Shown piece by piece: positions 33,984-42,223 of a stretch of 64,000 nt of DNA. The stretch covers positions 248,001 through 312,000 of the forward strand of contig JBFXJP010000003.1 of the NCBI GenBank assembly GCA_050174775.1. Direction: 5' to 3'. The DNA is from CAYPGJ01 sp050174775. GTDB lineage: Bacteria; Planctomycetota; Phycisphaerae; Phycisphaerales; UBA1924. The notes below the pieces were generated by a model, which saw only the letters and a list, made by a program, of their open reading frames with translations, ran no database searches and was not told the DNA's origin. The position numbers and the translations under genes were made by a program. The first letter of the stretch is position 1, and every line of letters begins with the position of its first letter.

Positions 33984-35396
33984 TCAGGAGGACTCGTCGT
34001 TCTGCGCGCGGCGCATCGTGCGCGGGCGGGGGATGCCCAGCTTGTCCATGCGGGAGAGGAGGGTCTGGGGGTTGATGGCGAGCTTGGCGCCGGCGCCCTT
34101 GGGCCCGAAGACGCGGAAGTCGCACGTCTCGAGCGCGTGCATGATCTGGAGGCGCTGGAGCTGCTCCGCGGTGAGATCGAGGAGCACGTCGCGCGGGGCG
34201 CCGTCGGAGGAGGCGCGGGCGCGCCCCTCGGAGGTGTGCGCCGGCGCCTCGGGGAGCTGGATGTCGAGGTCACGCGCGTCGGGGTCGGCCAGGAGCGTGG
34301 CGCGTTCCACGGCGTTCTCGAGCTCGCGTACGTTGCCGGGCCAGGCGTACGCCACGAGCCGGCGCGCGGAGCGGTCGGAGACGGGCAGGATCGCGCGCCC
34401 CATGCGACGCGCGTGGCGCTCGTGGAAGAACTCGGCGAGCGAGGCGAGGTCCTCGCGCCGATCGCGCAGGGGGGGGACCTCGATGCGGAAGACATTGAGG
34501 CGGTAGAAAAGGTCTTCGCGGAATCGACCGCGTTCGACCTGTCGCGCGAGATCACGGTGGGTCGCAGCGATGAGGCGGACGTCGGAGGCGATGGTCTGCG
34601 TGCCGCCGACGCGCTCGAAGCGGCCGTTCTGGAGGACGCGCAGCAGCTTGGCCTGCGCCTGGAGGGAGAGCTCGGCGATCTCGTCGAGGAAGAGCGTGCC
34701 CTTGTCGGCGAGCTCGAACTTGCCGAGCCGCTGACGGTCTGCGCCTGTGAAGGCGCCTCGCTCGTGGCCGAAGAGCTCGGATTCGAGCAGCGTCTCGGGG
34801 AGAGCGGCGCAGTTGAGGGCGACGAAGGCCTCGGCAGCGCGCGGGGAGCGCGCGTGCACGAGGCGCGCGATGAGGTCCTTGCCCGAGCCCGTCTCGCCGT
34901 GGATGAGCACGGTGGCGCCGGAGGGCGCGACGCGCTCGGCCTGCTCGACCGCGCGCCGGATCGCGAGCGACTTGCCGACGATCACGGGGATCTCGGCGCC
35001 GGGCGAGAGCTCGCGCCGCAGCGCGCCGAGGCGCGCGCGCTCGCGCTCGGACTCGGCCAAACGGTCGCGCAGTCTGTCGATCTCCTGCTGGAGGGTGGAG
35101 CGAGCGGAAGCGTCGACGAAGATGATGAGCCAGCCGTCATTGGTGGCGCGCGCGAACGAGTCGAAGGGGGCGTCGACGTCATCACCGGCGAGGCGCGCGG
35201 GCACGGCGGGCGGGAGGGGTGCGGCGGCCGCGGCTTCGAGCCGAGCGTGCAGGCCCTCCCCTTCGAGGAAGAAGGAGCCCAGCGGGAGCGAGCCGGGGTC
35301 GCCGGTGGGGAAGAGACGGGCGCGGGCCGGGGGGTTGGCATCGCGGATGCGCCAGGCGTGGTCGACGGCCACGGCCGCGAGCGGGATGTGGGTCAT
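33984..35396 (-). CDS. PAS-containing sigma54-dependent transcriptional activator
   Basis: The 470-residue enhancer-binding protein starts at ATG 35396 (GGAG upstream); a GTG at 35408 is an alternative. Residues 1-100 form a PAS-like sensor, 100-130 a coiled coil, 135-365 the AAA+ domain with Walker A GETGSGKD (167-174), the sigma54-contact loop GAFTGA (214-219) and Walker B LFLDEI (235-240). The C-terminal 45 residues ('GAKLAINPQTLLSRMDKLGI') are a Fis-type DNA-binding helix-turn-helix. It lacks a receiver domain, so it probably senses a small signal through the PAS part. Divergent from the structured interval and inverted repeats at 35415-35480. Confidence 0.93.
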   Translation of the reverse strand: MTHIPLAAVAVDHAWRIRDANPPARARLFPTGDPGSLPLGSFFLEGEGLHARLEAAAAAPLPPAVPARLAGDDVDAPFDSFARATNDGWLIIFVDASARSTLQQEIDRLRDRLAESERERARLGALRRELSPGAEIPVIVGKSLAIRRAVEQAERVAPSGATVLIHGETGSGKDLIARLVHARSPRAAEAFVALNCAALPETLLESELFGHERGAFTGADRQRLGKFELADKGTLFLDEIAELSLQAQAKLLRVLQNGRFERVGGTQTIASDVRLIAATHRDLARQVERGRFREDLFYRLNVFRIEVPPLRDRREDLASLAEFFHERHARRMGRAILPVSDRSARRLVAYAWPGNVRELENAVERATLLADPDARDLDIQLPEAPAHTSEGRARASSDGAPRDVLLDLTAEQLQRLQIMHALETCDFRVFGPKGAGAKLAINPQTLLSRMDKLGIPRPRTMRRAQNDESS

Positions 35397-35414
35397 GGGC
35401 TGCTCCACAGCGAT

Positions 35415-35436
35415 GTATTGCGACTTATCGCTATAC
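35415..35436. promoter_or_regulatory. Operator-like inverted repeat near the sigma54 activator gene
   Basis: GTATTGCGA, four bases, TCGCTATAC: 8 of 9 arm positions pair. GCAATTATTGC at 35458-35468 and GATATATC at 35472-35479 are further palindromes in the same AT-rich island, and TATTGC-AC recurs at both first sites. They could bind the adjacent activator. Confidence 0.5.
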
Positions 35437-35543
35437 GGATGAAAACGACGAAATGCAGCAATTATTGCAACGATATATCACAGAAAATGGGGCAATCGCG
35501 GCTGGAAGGGCCGTTTTTCGGCTGTTCTTGCCGTTTGTGCGGT

Positions 35544-35560
35544 CTGGCACGGGAGTTGAT
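35544..35560 (+). promoter_or_regulatory. Sigma54-like promoter with one critical mismatch
   Basis: CTGGCACGGGAGTTGAT follows the sigma54 layout (TGGCACG, four bases, TTG) with GG and the -12 dinucleotide ten bases apart, but has GA in place of the invariant GC. It points away from the activator gene, into the structured interval. Confidence 0.35.
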
Positions 35561-35571
35561 TTACGGAGGGC

Positions 35572-35940
35572 GTCCCCGAGACGACCATCCGGAAGGGTGA
35601 GAAACGGAGTGGGAGAGAAAAGGGTGGGCGATCGTCCGGGGGGGAGAAAGTCCCGGATCTCGTGGGAGACTGCGAGATTCGGGATTGGAGAGGAGAAAGA
35701 GGCCCGTGGGGTCTGTGAGGCGGGCACAGCGAAGGGAGAGGACCGGGGGCCCCATCCACGGATGGGGAGAAAGGGCGGCGCGGGCCGGGTAACGGCCGAC
35801 TCGGGCTGCTTGCAAGTGCGATGCGGCATCAGCAGGGAGAACGTGTTCCTCCCGGGCTGACGGGCGGTGGGGGATGCGCGTGATCGGGCGTACTGGGCAT
35901 GCCCGTAGCGCGCGTCCCCCCCGCCCGATCTCCTTTTTGG
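35572..35940 (+). ncRNA. Candidate structured non-coding RNA
   Basis: No convincing coding frame is seen, but consecutive hairpins are: an 11-bp stem CCCGGATCTCG/CGAGATTCGGG (35652-35683), CCCCATCC/GGATGGGG (35750-35767), GGCCG-GGTAA-CGGCC (35783-35797), and a roughly 19-bp stem at 35861-35927 followed by TTTTT. GGGGAGAAAG appears at about 35641 and 35764, with several near copies between hairpins. The start is assumed from the sigma54-like site. It matches no RNA family I could recognise. This could also be several unrelated hairpins. Confidence 0.35.
35861..35938 (+). terminator. Long terminator-like stem in the structured interval
   Basis: Arms CGGGCGG(T)GGGGGATGCGCG and their complement at 35909-35927, one bulge and one wobble, enclosing GGGCATGCCC, then ATCTCCTTTTT. 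A further TTTTTT follows at 35946. Confidence 0.6.
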
Positions 35941-36263
35941 CGGACTTTTTTCCGATTCGCCGTTCGTTTCCCGCCGAAACCACGCTTGCCTAACCGACGA
36001 AAGGAAGAGTGAGGGGGGTTGGGGGAAAACCCGGCCTGGGACGCGAGAGCGTCACGAGTCGTTTCTGCCACAGATCGCGCGTGTGCCCGATGGGGCGCAC
36101 GCGCCGGACAGCGAGAGGGACACCAACCGGGCGTTCGCGGCTGCACAAGGGTCGCGAGCGCCCGTGCTCGCTTTTTGGGGCTGGCGCACGCCGCCCGGCA
36201 CATGGCGGCGCGCCCGGTCTTGCCGAAGCGCGGAGGGTGGCGTACGGTGGTGCGATCGTCAAT

Positions 36264-36281
36264 CATCCGTATATCCGGATG
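36264..36281. promoter_or_regulatory. Inverted repeat upstream of metK
   Basis: CATCCG, TATATC, CGGATG, about 60 bp before the metK start. CGGATGAA also occurs at about 35436 near the activator operators. Between 35950 and 36260 I see no gene, only GC-rich sequence with small hairpins. Confidence 0.4.
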
Positions 36282-36339
36282 AATTGGAGAAGGACCCGCG
36301 CCCCCGCACGAGGGGCTTTGCCTGTTTGAAGGAGCGAGC

Positions 36340-37602
36340 ATGCCTCGTCGCTTGTTCACGTCGGAGTCGGTGTCGATGGGCCACCCGGACAAGGTGGCGG
36401 ACCAGATCAGTGATGCGATTCTCGACGCGATGCTCGCGCAGGACCCGGGAGCGCGGGTCGCCTGCGAAACCATGGTCTCCACCGGCATGGCCGTGGTCTC
36501 CGGAGAGGTCACGCTGCGTCGCGGGTGGATCGACGTCGATGAGATCGTCCGCAAGACCGTCGAGCGCATCGGCTACACCGACCCCGCCATGGCCTTCGAC
36601 TTCGAGTCGATGGCCGTGCTCCAGTGCATCAAGAAGCAGTCCGCCGACATCGCGCGCGGCGTGGACGAGAAGGACGACAAGGGCCAGGTCAAGGAGCAGG
36701 GCGCCGGCGACCAGGGCATGATGTTCGGCTTCGCCTGCCGCGAAACCCCCGAGCTCATGCCCCTCCCCATCCAGCTCTCCCACCGACTGGTCGAGCGCCA
36801 GGCGGAAGTCCGTCGCAAGGGCACGATCCCCGGCCTGCGCCCCGACGCCAAGAGCCAGGTGACGGTCGAGTACGCCAGCCACGACGCAACCGCGGCGCCG
36901 AACCGCGTGCACACCGTCGTCATGTCCACCCAGCACGACAAGCGCTGGAACGACAAGCAGAGCGACCTCAAGCGCGAGATCGTCGAGCACGTCTTCAAGC
37001 CCGTGCTCGGCCCCTGGTGGAACGACAAGATCATCGTCCACGTGAACCCCACCGGCCGCTTCGAGATCGGCGGGCCCCACGGCGATTGCGGGCTCACCGG
37101 GCGCAAGATCATCGTCGACACCTACGGCGGTCGTGGCCGTCACGGCGGCGGCGCGTTCTCCGGCAAGGACCCCACCAAGGTCGATCGCTCCGCCGCGTAC
37201 ATGGCGCGGTACATCGCAAAGAACATCGTGGCCGCGGGCCTGGCCGACGTCTGCGAGGTCCAGCTCTCCTACGCCATCGGCGTTGCCGAGCCCACCAGCG
37301 TGCTTGTCGACTGCCAGGGCACGGCCAAGGTGGACGAGGAGGCGCTGAGCGAAGCCGTGCGCGAGACCTTCAAGCTCACCCCCCGCGGCATCATCGAGAG
37401 CCTCCGCCTCCGCACGCCGATCTACACCGACACCGCCACGCACGGGCACTTCGGCCGTCCCGCCGGCAAGCTGAAGGTCCCCGTCTATCAGGACGGGAGC
37501 GACACCCTTGTCGAGAAGGAGTTTGACACCTTCTCCTGGGAGAAGACCGACAAGGCCGAGGCGCTGCAGAAGGCCCTCTCCACGGCCGGCGCGGCGCGCT
37601 AA
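36340..37602 (+). CDS. metK: S-adenosylmethionine synthase
   Basis: MetK makes SAM from methionine and ATP in the cytoplasm. The 420 residues match the family: 'FTSESVSMGHPDKVADQISD' at the N-terminus, 'GAGDQGMMFGFACRETPELM' (ATP-binding GAGDQG), 'GGPHGDCGLTGRKIIVDTYG' and 'GGGAFSGKDPTKVDRSAAY'. It is about 30 residues longer than E. coli MetK, with an extra stretch around 'RGVDEKDDKGQVKEQ'. GAAGGAG precedes the ATG. It has a long upstream region with an inverted repeat; I see no known SAM riboswitch there. Confidence 0.96.
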   Translation: MPRRLFTSESVSMGHPDKVADQISDAILDAMLAQDPGARVACETMVSTGMAVVSGEVTLRRGWIDVDEIVRKTVERIGYTDPAMAFDFESMAVLQCIKKQSADIARGVDEKDDKGQVKEQGAGDQGMMFGFACRETPELMPLPIQLSHRLVERQAEVRRKGTIPGLRPDAKSQVTVEYASHDATAAPNRVHTVVMSTQHDKRWNDKQSDLKREIVEHVFKPVLGPWWNDKIIVHVNPTGRFEIGGPHGDCGLTGRKIIVDTYGGRGRHGGGAFSGKDPTKVDRSAAYMARYIAKNIVAAGLADVCEVQLSYAIGVAEPTSVLVDCQGTAKVDEEALSEAVRETFKLTPRGIIESLRLRTPIYTDTATHGHFGRPAGKLKVPVYQDGSDTLVEKEFDTFSWEKTDKAEALQKALSTAGAAR

Positions 37603-37634
37603 GGCCGCCTCTTCCGAGAAATCGAGCACGCACG

Positions 37635-37664
37635 CAGGGGCCGACGCACGCACGTCGGCCCCTG
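37635..37664 (+). terminator. Terminator hairpin after metK
   Basis: A perfect 12-bp stem CAGGGGCCGACG/CGTCGGCCCCTG with loop CACGCA, followed by TTCGTT. The T-run is weak. Confidence 0.65.
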
Positions 37665-37744
37665 TTCGTTGCGCTGCGGGAACCGCTTTGGGGCCCTGTG
37701 CGCACGGGCGTTGACGGGGAACCGACCCTATTGCACAATCTGTC

Positions 37745-39316
37745 ATGGCGGAAACGATCCATTGGGACGGCAAGTTTCTGGGGGAAGGCATCACCTTTGA
37801 CGACGTGCTGCTCGTGCCGAGGCGCTCCAGCGTCCTCCCGCACGAGGCGGACACCTCCACGCGCCTCACGCGCCGGATCTCCCTGCGCATCCCGCTCATC
37901 TCGGCGCCGATGGACACCGTCACCGAAGCCGACCTGGCGATCGCGCTCGCGCAGGAGGGCGGGCTCGGGGTCATCCACAAGAACCTCTCCCCCGAAGCGC
38001 AGGCCCGGGAGGTTGCGCGCGTCAAGCGATCCGCCAACGGCGTCATCACCGACCCCATCACGCTCGGCCCCTCCGACACCGTCGCCACGGCGCGCGGCCT
38101 CATGGCCCAGCACAACGTCTCGGGCTTCCCCGTCACCGAGGACGGCGCCAGCGCGCTCCGCACCAAGGGCAAGGTCGTCGGCATCCTCACCTCTCGAGAC
38201 CTCAAGTTCATCGAGAACGACACAACGCCCGTGCGCGACGTGATGACCCTGAAGGGCCTTGTCACGGCCGCGCCGGGCACCACGCTGGAACAGGCCGCGA
38301 GCATCCTCAATAAGAACAAGGTGGAGAAGCTCCTCCTCGTCGATGACTCCGGCGCGCTCGCCGGCCTCATCACCATGCGCGACATCGAGCGCCTCGCACG
38401 CTTCCCGCGCGCGAACCTCGACGATCGCGGCCGTCTCCGCTGCGGCGCCGCGGTCGGCGTCGGACAGCTCGAGCGCGTCGAAGCCCTCATCTCCGCCGGC
38501 GTCGACCTCGTCGTCGTCGACACGGCCCACGGCCACAGCGACAACGTCCTCAAGACCGTCCGTGACGTGAAGGGCAAGTGGGACATCGACGTCATCGCCG
38601 GCAACATCGCCACCCCCGAGGCCGCCAAGGACCTCATCGACGCGGGCGCCGACGCCGTGAAGGTCGGCATCGGCCCCGGCTCCATCTGCACCACGCGCAT
38701 CGTCACCGGCGTCGGCGTCCCCCAGGTCTCCGCGGTCATGAACGTCTGCCGCGTTGCTGAGAAAGCCGACGTCCCCGTCATCGCCGACGGCGGCGTCCGC
38801 CAGTCCGGGGACATCGTCAAGGCCCTGGCCGCCGGCGCCAACGCCGTGATGATGGGCTCCATGTTCGCAGGGCTCGACGAATCCCCGGGCGAGACCGTCA
38901 TCGTCCAGGGCCGGCGCTACAAGTCCTATCGCGGCATGGGCTCCGAGGGCGCCATGTTCGCAGGCTCCGCCGACCGGTACGGCCAGTCGGTCGCGCTCGA
39001 GGCCATCCGTGCACGGCGCGAGGCCGAGGAAAACGGCGACCGCCGCCGTGCCCGCCAGAACGACTCCCGCAAGTTTGTCCCGGAGGGCGTCGAGGGCCTC
39101 GTCCCCTATCGGGGCCGGCTCGCCGAGTTCACGTACCAGATGGTCGGGGGCGTGCGCAGCGCGATGGGCTACCTCGGCTGCCGCACCATCGACGAGCTCC
39201 GCGCCAACTCGCAGTTCATCCGCATCACCGCCGCGGGCATGACCGAGAGCCATCCCCACAACATCCGCATCACGAAGGAAGCGCCGAATTATTCGACCGG
39301 CGCGGTCGGCGAGTAA
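37745..39316 (+). CDS. guaB: Inosine-5'-monophosphate dehydrogenase
   Basis: GuaB oxidises IMP to XMP with NAD+, the committed step of GMP synthesis; purH, which supplies IMP, lies at 44695. The 523 residues include 'TFDDVLLVPRRSSVLP', two CBS domains (about residues 95-215, e.g. 'GLMAQHNVSGFPVTEDG', 'ITMRDIERLARFP'), the catalytic-cysteine loop 'GIGPGSICTTRIVTGVGVPQ' with Cys at about 315, and 'GYRRYRG'-type 'YKSYRGMGSEGAM'. Length is slightly above average because of small insertions. Starts at ATG 37745. Confidence 0.96.
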   Translation: MAETIHWDGKFLGEGITFDDVLLVPRRSSVLPHEADTSTRLTRRISLRIPLISAPMDTVTEADLAIALAQEGGLGVIHKNLSPEAQAREVARVKRSANGVITDPITLGPSDTVATARGLMAQHNVSGFPVTEDGASALRTKGKVVGILTSRDLKFIENDTTPVRDVMTLKGLVTAAPGTTLEQAASILNKNKVEKLLLVDDSGALAGLITMRDIERLARFPRANLDDRGRLRCGAAVGVGQLERVEALISAGVDLVVVDTAHGHSDNVLKTVRDVKGKWDIDVIAGNIATPEAAKDLIDAGADAVKVGIGPGSICTTRIVTGVGVPQVSAVMNVCRVAEKADVPVIADGGVRQSGDIVKALAAGANAVMMGSMFAGLDESPGETVIVQGRRYKSYRGMGSEGAMFAGSADRYGQSVALEAIRARREAEENGDRRRARQNDSRKFVPEGVEGLVPYRGRLAEFTYQMVGGVRSAMGYLGCRTIDELRANSQFIRITAAGMTESHPHNIRITKEAPNYSTGAVGE

Positions 39317-39353
39317 GCCCGGCTCCGCGCAACGCGAGCGTTGCGCACACGCC

Positions 39354-39923
39354 TCACACGCCCAGGATCATCCCGGTGATCCGGGACTCGTACACGATCT
39401 TCCCGTTCACGATCCCCTGGCAGTCCGAGATGAACCGCTTGGGGTGGAACTTCACCTCGCGCGCCACGATGTACAGCTCGTCCCCGGGCACCACCATCCC
39501 GCGGAACACCGTGTTCTCGATCCGCGTGAACCCCGCGAAGTTCCGGTGGTTGCAGCGAGCGAAGTACATGATCGACGCCAGCTGCGCCCCGGCCTCGATC
39601 ATCAGCACCCCCGGCAGGATCGGCCGGCCCGGTATGTGCCCGTCGCACCAGAACTCATCGTCCCGCACCTTCTTGAGCGCCACCGCGGCCGTGTAGTCCG
39701 GACGGTGCCAGATCACCCGGTCCAGCAGCAGCATGTTCCCCTGGTGGGGGATGAAATCGTTGATCTTGTCGTGGGCGATCATCGTCCCCGACAGGTCCAC
39801 CGACGCGAGGTCGATCAGCGGAACCGTGCCCGGACGCGCCGCCCCGCCCGCGCCGCCACCCTCACGCGGAGACGGCGCGTCGTTCGACTCGATCGTCTGC
39901 ATGTCGGAGGCGTTGCGCGTCAC
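39354..39923 (-). CDS. fabZ: FabZ-like 3-hydroxyacyl-ACP dehydratase
   Basis: FabZ-type hot-dog enzymes dehydrate 3-hydroxyacyl-ACP in fatty-acid and lipid A precursor synthesis. Visible hallmarks are 'FIPHQGNMLLLDRVI' and 'GHIPGRPILPGVLMIEAGAQ' with the catalytic His, followed by 'PGDELYIVAREVKFHPK'. The protein is up to 189 residues, longer than usual (about 150) because of a Gly/Ala/Pro-rich N-terminus. The GTG start overlaps the stop of the upstream histone-like gene (GTGA); ATG 39902 is the alternative. FabZ paralogues differ in role, so exact specificity is open. Confidence 0.82.
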   Translation of the reverse strand: MTRNASDMQTIESNDAPSPREGGGAGGAARPGTVPLIDLASVDLSGTMIAHDKINDFIPHQGNMLLLDRVIWHRPDYTAAVALKKVRDDEFWCDGHIPGRPILPGVLMIEAGAQLASIMYFARCNHRNFAGFTRIENTVFRGMVVPGDELYIVAREVKFHPKRFISDCQGIVNGKIVYESRITGMILGV

Positions 39924-40099
39924 GAGCCCTCGGTGGTGCGAAGCTCCAGGATCTTGTTGCGGATCGTCTGGGCGGTGTTCTTGATGTCCTGCATCGTCTT
40001 GCGGGCGCGGGTGCCGGCGGCCTTGTTGCCGCCCTCGGCCTTGCGGATGTCCTCTTCCGCCTCTGCGATGAGCGCCTTCAGCGTTTCAAATTCCTGCAC
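39920..40099 (-). CDS. Small Hc1-type histone-like protein
   Basis: A 59-codon gene starting at GTG 40099 with GGAG six bases upstream. The product reads MQEFETLKALIAEAEED, then 'IRKAEGGNKAAGTRARKTMQ' and 'DIKNTAQTIRNKILELR'. The GNKAAGTRARK core and the two-helix layout match the N-terminal half of chlamydial histone H1-like Hc1 and similar small proteins in planctomycetes and Bacteroidetes. It lacks the lysine-rich tail of Hc1. Probable DNA-binding nucleoid protein. Its stop overlaps the fabZ-like start, so both are likely translated together. Confidence 0.8.
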   Translation of the reverse strand: MQEFETLKALIAEAEEDIRKAEGGNKAAGTRARKTMQDIKNTAQTIRNKILELRTTEGS

Positions 40100-40251
40100 G
40101 GCATGCTCCGGTTGTGGGTCCTCAGCGCTGGAAACGGCGGGAGGGCCCGGTGCGGGTGGGTCCGGCGGCGCCGAGGGCGCCTACGCCCCATATCTTCGCA
40201 GAATCAGGGGTATTGGCAAGGGGAGCGGCCCGGAGAGCCCTGCAGGGGGGT

Positions 40252-41592
40252 TTACTTCGTTCCGGGCCCGAACGTGATGGTGTTCTTGCCCAGGGCCTTC
40301 GACTCCATCGCCCGCCGGTCCGCCAGCTCCACCAGCCCCTCACCATCCGTGGCATCCCACGGAAACGTGGCCAGACCGCCCGAAATCGACAGGGCCCCGG
40401 GGGCCGAATGCCCCAGGTTCGGGAAGCACCGCTCCGCCGTCCGACGCTGGAACCGCGCCGCGATCTGTGCCACCGACAACGCATGGCGCGAACTCCCGGG
40501 CGCTGGCGCCGACCCCGGCTCGCGCGGCCCCTCCGGGTCGTAGAAAATCACCGCAAACTCGTCCCCACCAATGCGACACACCCGATCGCAAGGCCGCACC
40601 ACCGACCGGATCAGGTTCGCCATCTCCCGCAGAATCTCATCACCCACGGCATGGCTGTGCCGGTCGTTGAACACCTTGAAGTCATCGATGTCGAACAGCA
40701 GCACCGACAGCTCCGCTCGGTTCGCCCGAGCATGATCCAGCGACGCCTCGAGGCGACGCTCGAAATACCGCCGGTTCCACAGCCCTGTCAGCGGATCGGT
40801 GAACGCGGCCTGACGCAGCTGCGCCTGCTGCTCCTGCAACAGCAGCCAGTGCGCCAGCCACGCCGCAGCGTCCTGCGCGGCCGAGGAATCCGCCCCCGTC
40901 ACCAGACGCCCGAAGCGCCTCCCCCCATGCTCCACAGGCGCGCCCGCGGGCTTGGAACCCTGCGCCGCATCCGCGGAATCCCGCTGGAACGAGACGTCCT
41001 TGTCCCCCAGACGGCGACGCAGCTCCGCGATGCACGGCGCCAGCACGTCCGCGCCCGTGGTCACGGCCCGGAGAATCGCGATCTCTCCCGTGTCCGACGC
41101 GCTTGTTCCGCTCGCAGCCGATGCAGGGCGAGCAGGCGACGGCGCAGGCGATGACGGAGACGCCGTGATGGCACGCGCGGCGCCGTTGGTCTTGGCCCCC
41201 TGCAGCGTCCGGCGCAGCATCTCCACCGAAGCGTCCAGCGGCGCCGAGCCGTCGAACACACTCGCGGAAGAACGCGGCCCGGTCTCGCCCAGCGCGAGCA
41301 CGCGCACGTCCTCATCCACGCGCCGCAATGCCGCACAAAAATCTGGCGTCTCCGGCTCGCTCACCGACCCCGGCCCCACCAGCACGATCGTCCGCCCGGG
41401 GGACTGCGCGTCGATCGGGCACGCCAGCTCGCCCACGGCGTCCAGCGGCTCGCGCGCACGGATGAACTCGATCGTGGGATCACGGCGCAGGGTCGTCTCG
41501 AGCGCAGGCGCCGCCCCCAGCTTCGCCACGAGAATCACCCGCAGATCAGCGCGCGACGGGGTGGCCTGGGATGGATCGGGAGAAGGCGTCAC
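40252..41592 (-). CDS. GGDEF-domain protein (diguanylate cyclase)
   Basis: The 446-residue protein starts at GTG 41592, in a GTGA overlap with the upstream gene. Residues 1-130 look like a degenerate receiver ('LRVILVAKLGAAPALETTL', 'GRTIVLVGPGSV', 'DVRVLALGET'); an Ala/Pro/Ser linker and a GAF-like stretch follow. The GGDEF domain spans about 270-440, with 'FTDPLTGLWNRRYFE', 'VLLFDIDDFKVFND' and intact IGGDEF at about 340. RPCD five residues before the motif is an inhibitory I-site. It should make cyclic di-GMP; the input signal is unknown. An insertion follows GGDEF ('GPREPGSAPAPGSS'). Confidence 0.9.
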   Translation of the reverse strand: MTPSPDPSQATPSRADLRVILVAKLGAAPALETTLRRDPTIEFIRAREPLDAVGELACPIDAQSPGRTIVLVGPGSVSEPETPDFCAALRRVDEDVRVLALGETGPRSSASVFDGSAPLDASVEMLRRTLQGAKTNGAARAITASPSSPAPSPARPASAASGTSASDTGEIAILRAVTTGADVLAPCIAELRRRLGDKDVSFQRDSADAAQGSKPAGAPVEHGGRRFGRLVTGADSSAAQDAAAWLAHWLLLQEQQAQLRQAAFTDPLTGLWNRRYFERRLEASLDHARANRAELSVLLFDIDDFKVFNDRHSHAVGDEILREMANLIRSVVRPCDRVCRIGGDEFAVIFYDPEGPREPGSAPAPGSSRHALSVAQIAARFQRRTAERCFPNLGHSAPGALSISGGLATFPWDATDGEGLVELADRRAMESKALGKNTITFGPGTK

Positions 41593-42122
41593 GAGTCGAG
41601 CCGCTCCGATCCCGTGGTCGGCGGCTCATCGTTCAGCAGCATCGCAAGCTCTTCGTCGGAGAGGAGAGACCCGCCGCTCTTCACCACCGGCGCGTCGGAC
41701 GACTCCGCGGGCTCCGGGGCCGAATCGCCGGCAAGACGCAGCTTGGGCGGGCCCGACGGGCGCGCCGGCGCACTCTTGGCGGTCTGGCCGGGAGACGGGG
41801 TGTACGCGCGCAGCCGGTGGGCCGAGCGCTCGTCATACACCCACACCGGAGCGGAGGGGGCGTACTTGCTCATGGCGTCCACCATCGCGCGGACGCGCTC
41901 GGCGCCGAGCCCGCGCTCCGGATCGACCATCACCAGGGCCGCACGCTCCCCCGGAACCGCGCAGCACTCAGCGAGCGCGAGGTACGAGGAGCAGACCGGA
42001 CGGGCCGTGACGCCCCGGTTCAGCAGGGCCTGGAGCAGGTCGCGAGGGGGCGTCGTGCCCTCCGCGTGCCACACCGCGCACCGGGCGGAACCGGGCTGAG
42101 GAGAGGTAGAAATGGAACTCAT
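41589..42122 (-). CDS. Unknown protein coupled to the GGDEF gene
   Basis: The 177-residue protein starts at ATG 42122 (GTG 42131 is possible). Residues 10-100 have a Rossmann-like alternation ('CAVWHAEGTTPPRDLLQALL', 'RAALVMVDPERGLGAERV', 'SAPVWVYDE') reminiscent of a receiver domain without its acidic pocket. The C-terminus is low complexity and ends 'LLSDEELAMLLNDEP', a short acidic helix that could contact a partner. Its stop overlaps the GGDEF start, so a shared signalling function is likely. No family recognised. Confidence 0.65.
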   Translation of the reverse strand: MSSISTSPQPGSARCAVWHAEGTTPPRDLLQALLNRGVTARPVCSSYLALAECCAVPGERAALVMVDPERGLGAERVRAMVDAMSKYAPSAPVWVYDERSAHRLRAYTPSPGQTAKSAPARPSGPPKLRLAGDSAPEPAESSDAPVVKSGGSLLSDEELAMLLNDEPPTTGSERLDS

Positions 42123-42223
42123 GCGCGCCACCAGTCGAGTGTATCACCGCCAGCTGTCAACGCCCTGCTCCGACGCAGAATGCGAATACTTGTGAGTGAT
42201 ACGTGTACGAATACGACCTGTTC

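Noticed and set aside
35431..35829. 132-codon minus-strand frame in the structured interval
   Set aside because: Pro/Ser-rich with no domain or ribosome-binding site, and it runs across several hairpins; better explained as non-coding.
35560..35940. RNase P RNA, tmRNA or SRP RNA in the structured interval
   Set aside because: The conserved GAGGAAAGTCC and ACAGA blocks of RNase P, the tRNA-like ends of tmRNA, and the GGAAG-type loop of SRP RNA were looked for and not found.
36000..36339. SAM riboswitch ahead of metK
   Set aside because: No arrangement resembling the known SAM-I, SAM-II or SMK cores was recognised; only small hairpins and an inverted repeat.
36259..38901. Long open frame on the minus strand opposite metK and guaB
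   Set aside because: It lies entirely antisense to two unmistakable genes, has biased composition (Gly/Ala/Val/Asp-rich) and no recognisable domain; long antisense frames are expected at this GC content.
42132..42223. TTGACA box as promoter for the gene at 41589
   Set aside because: The only -10-like hexamer (TACACT) is about 11 bases away, too close for a sigma70 promoter.
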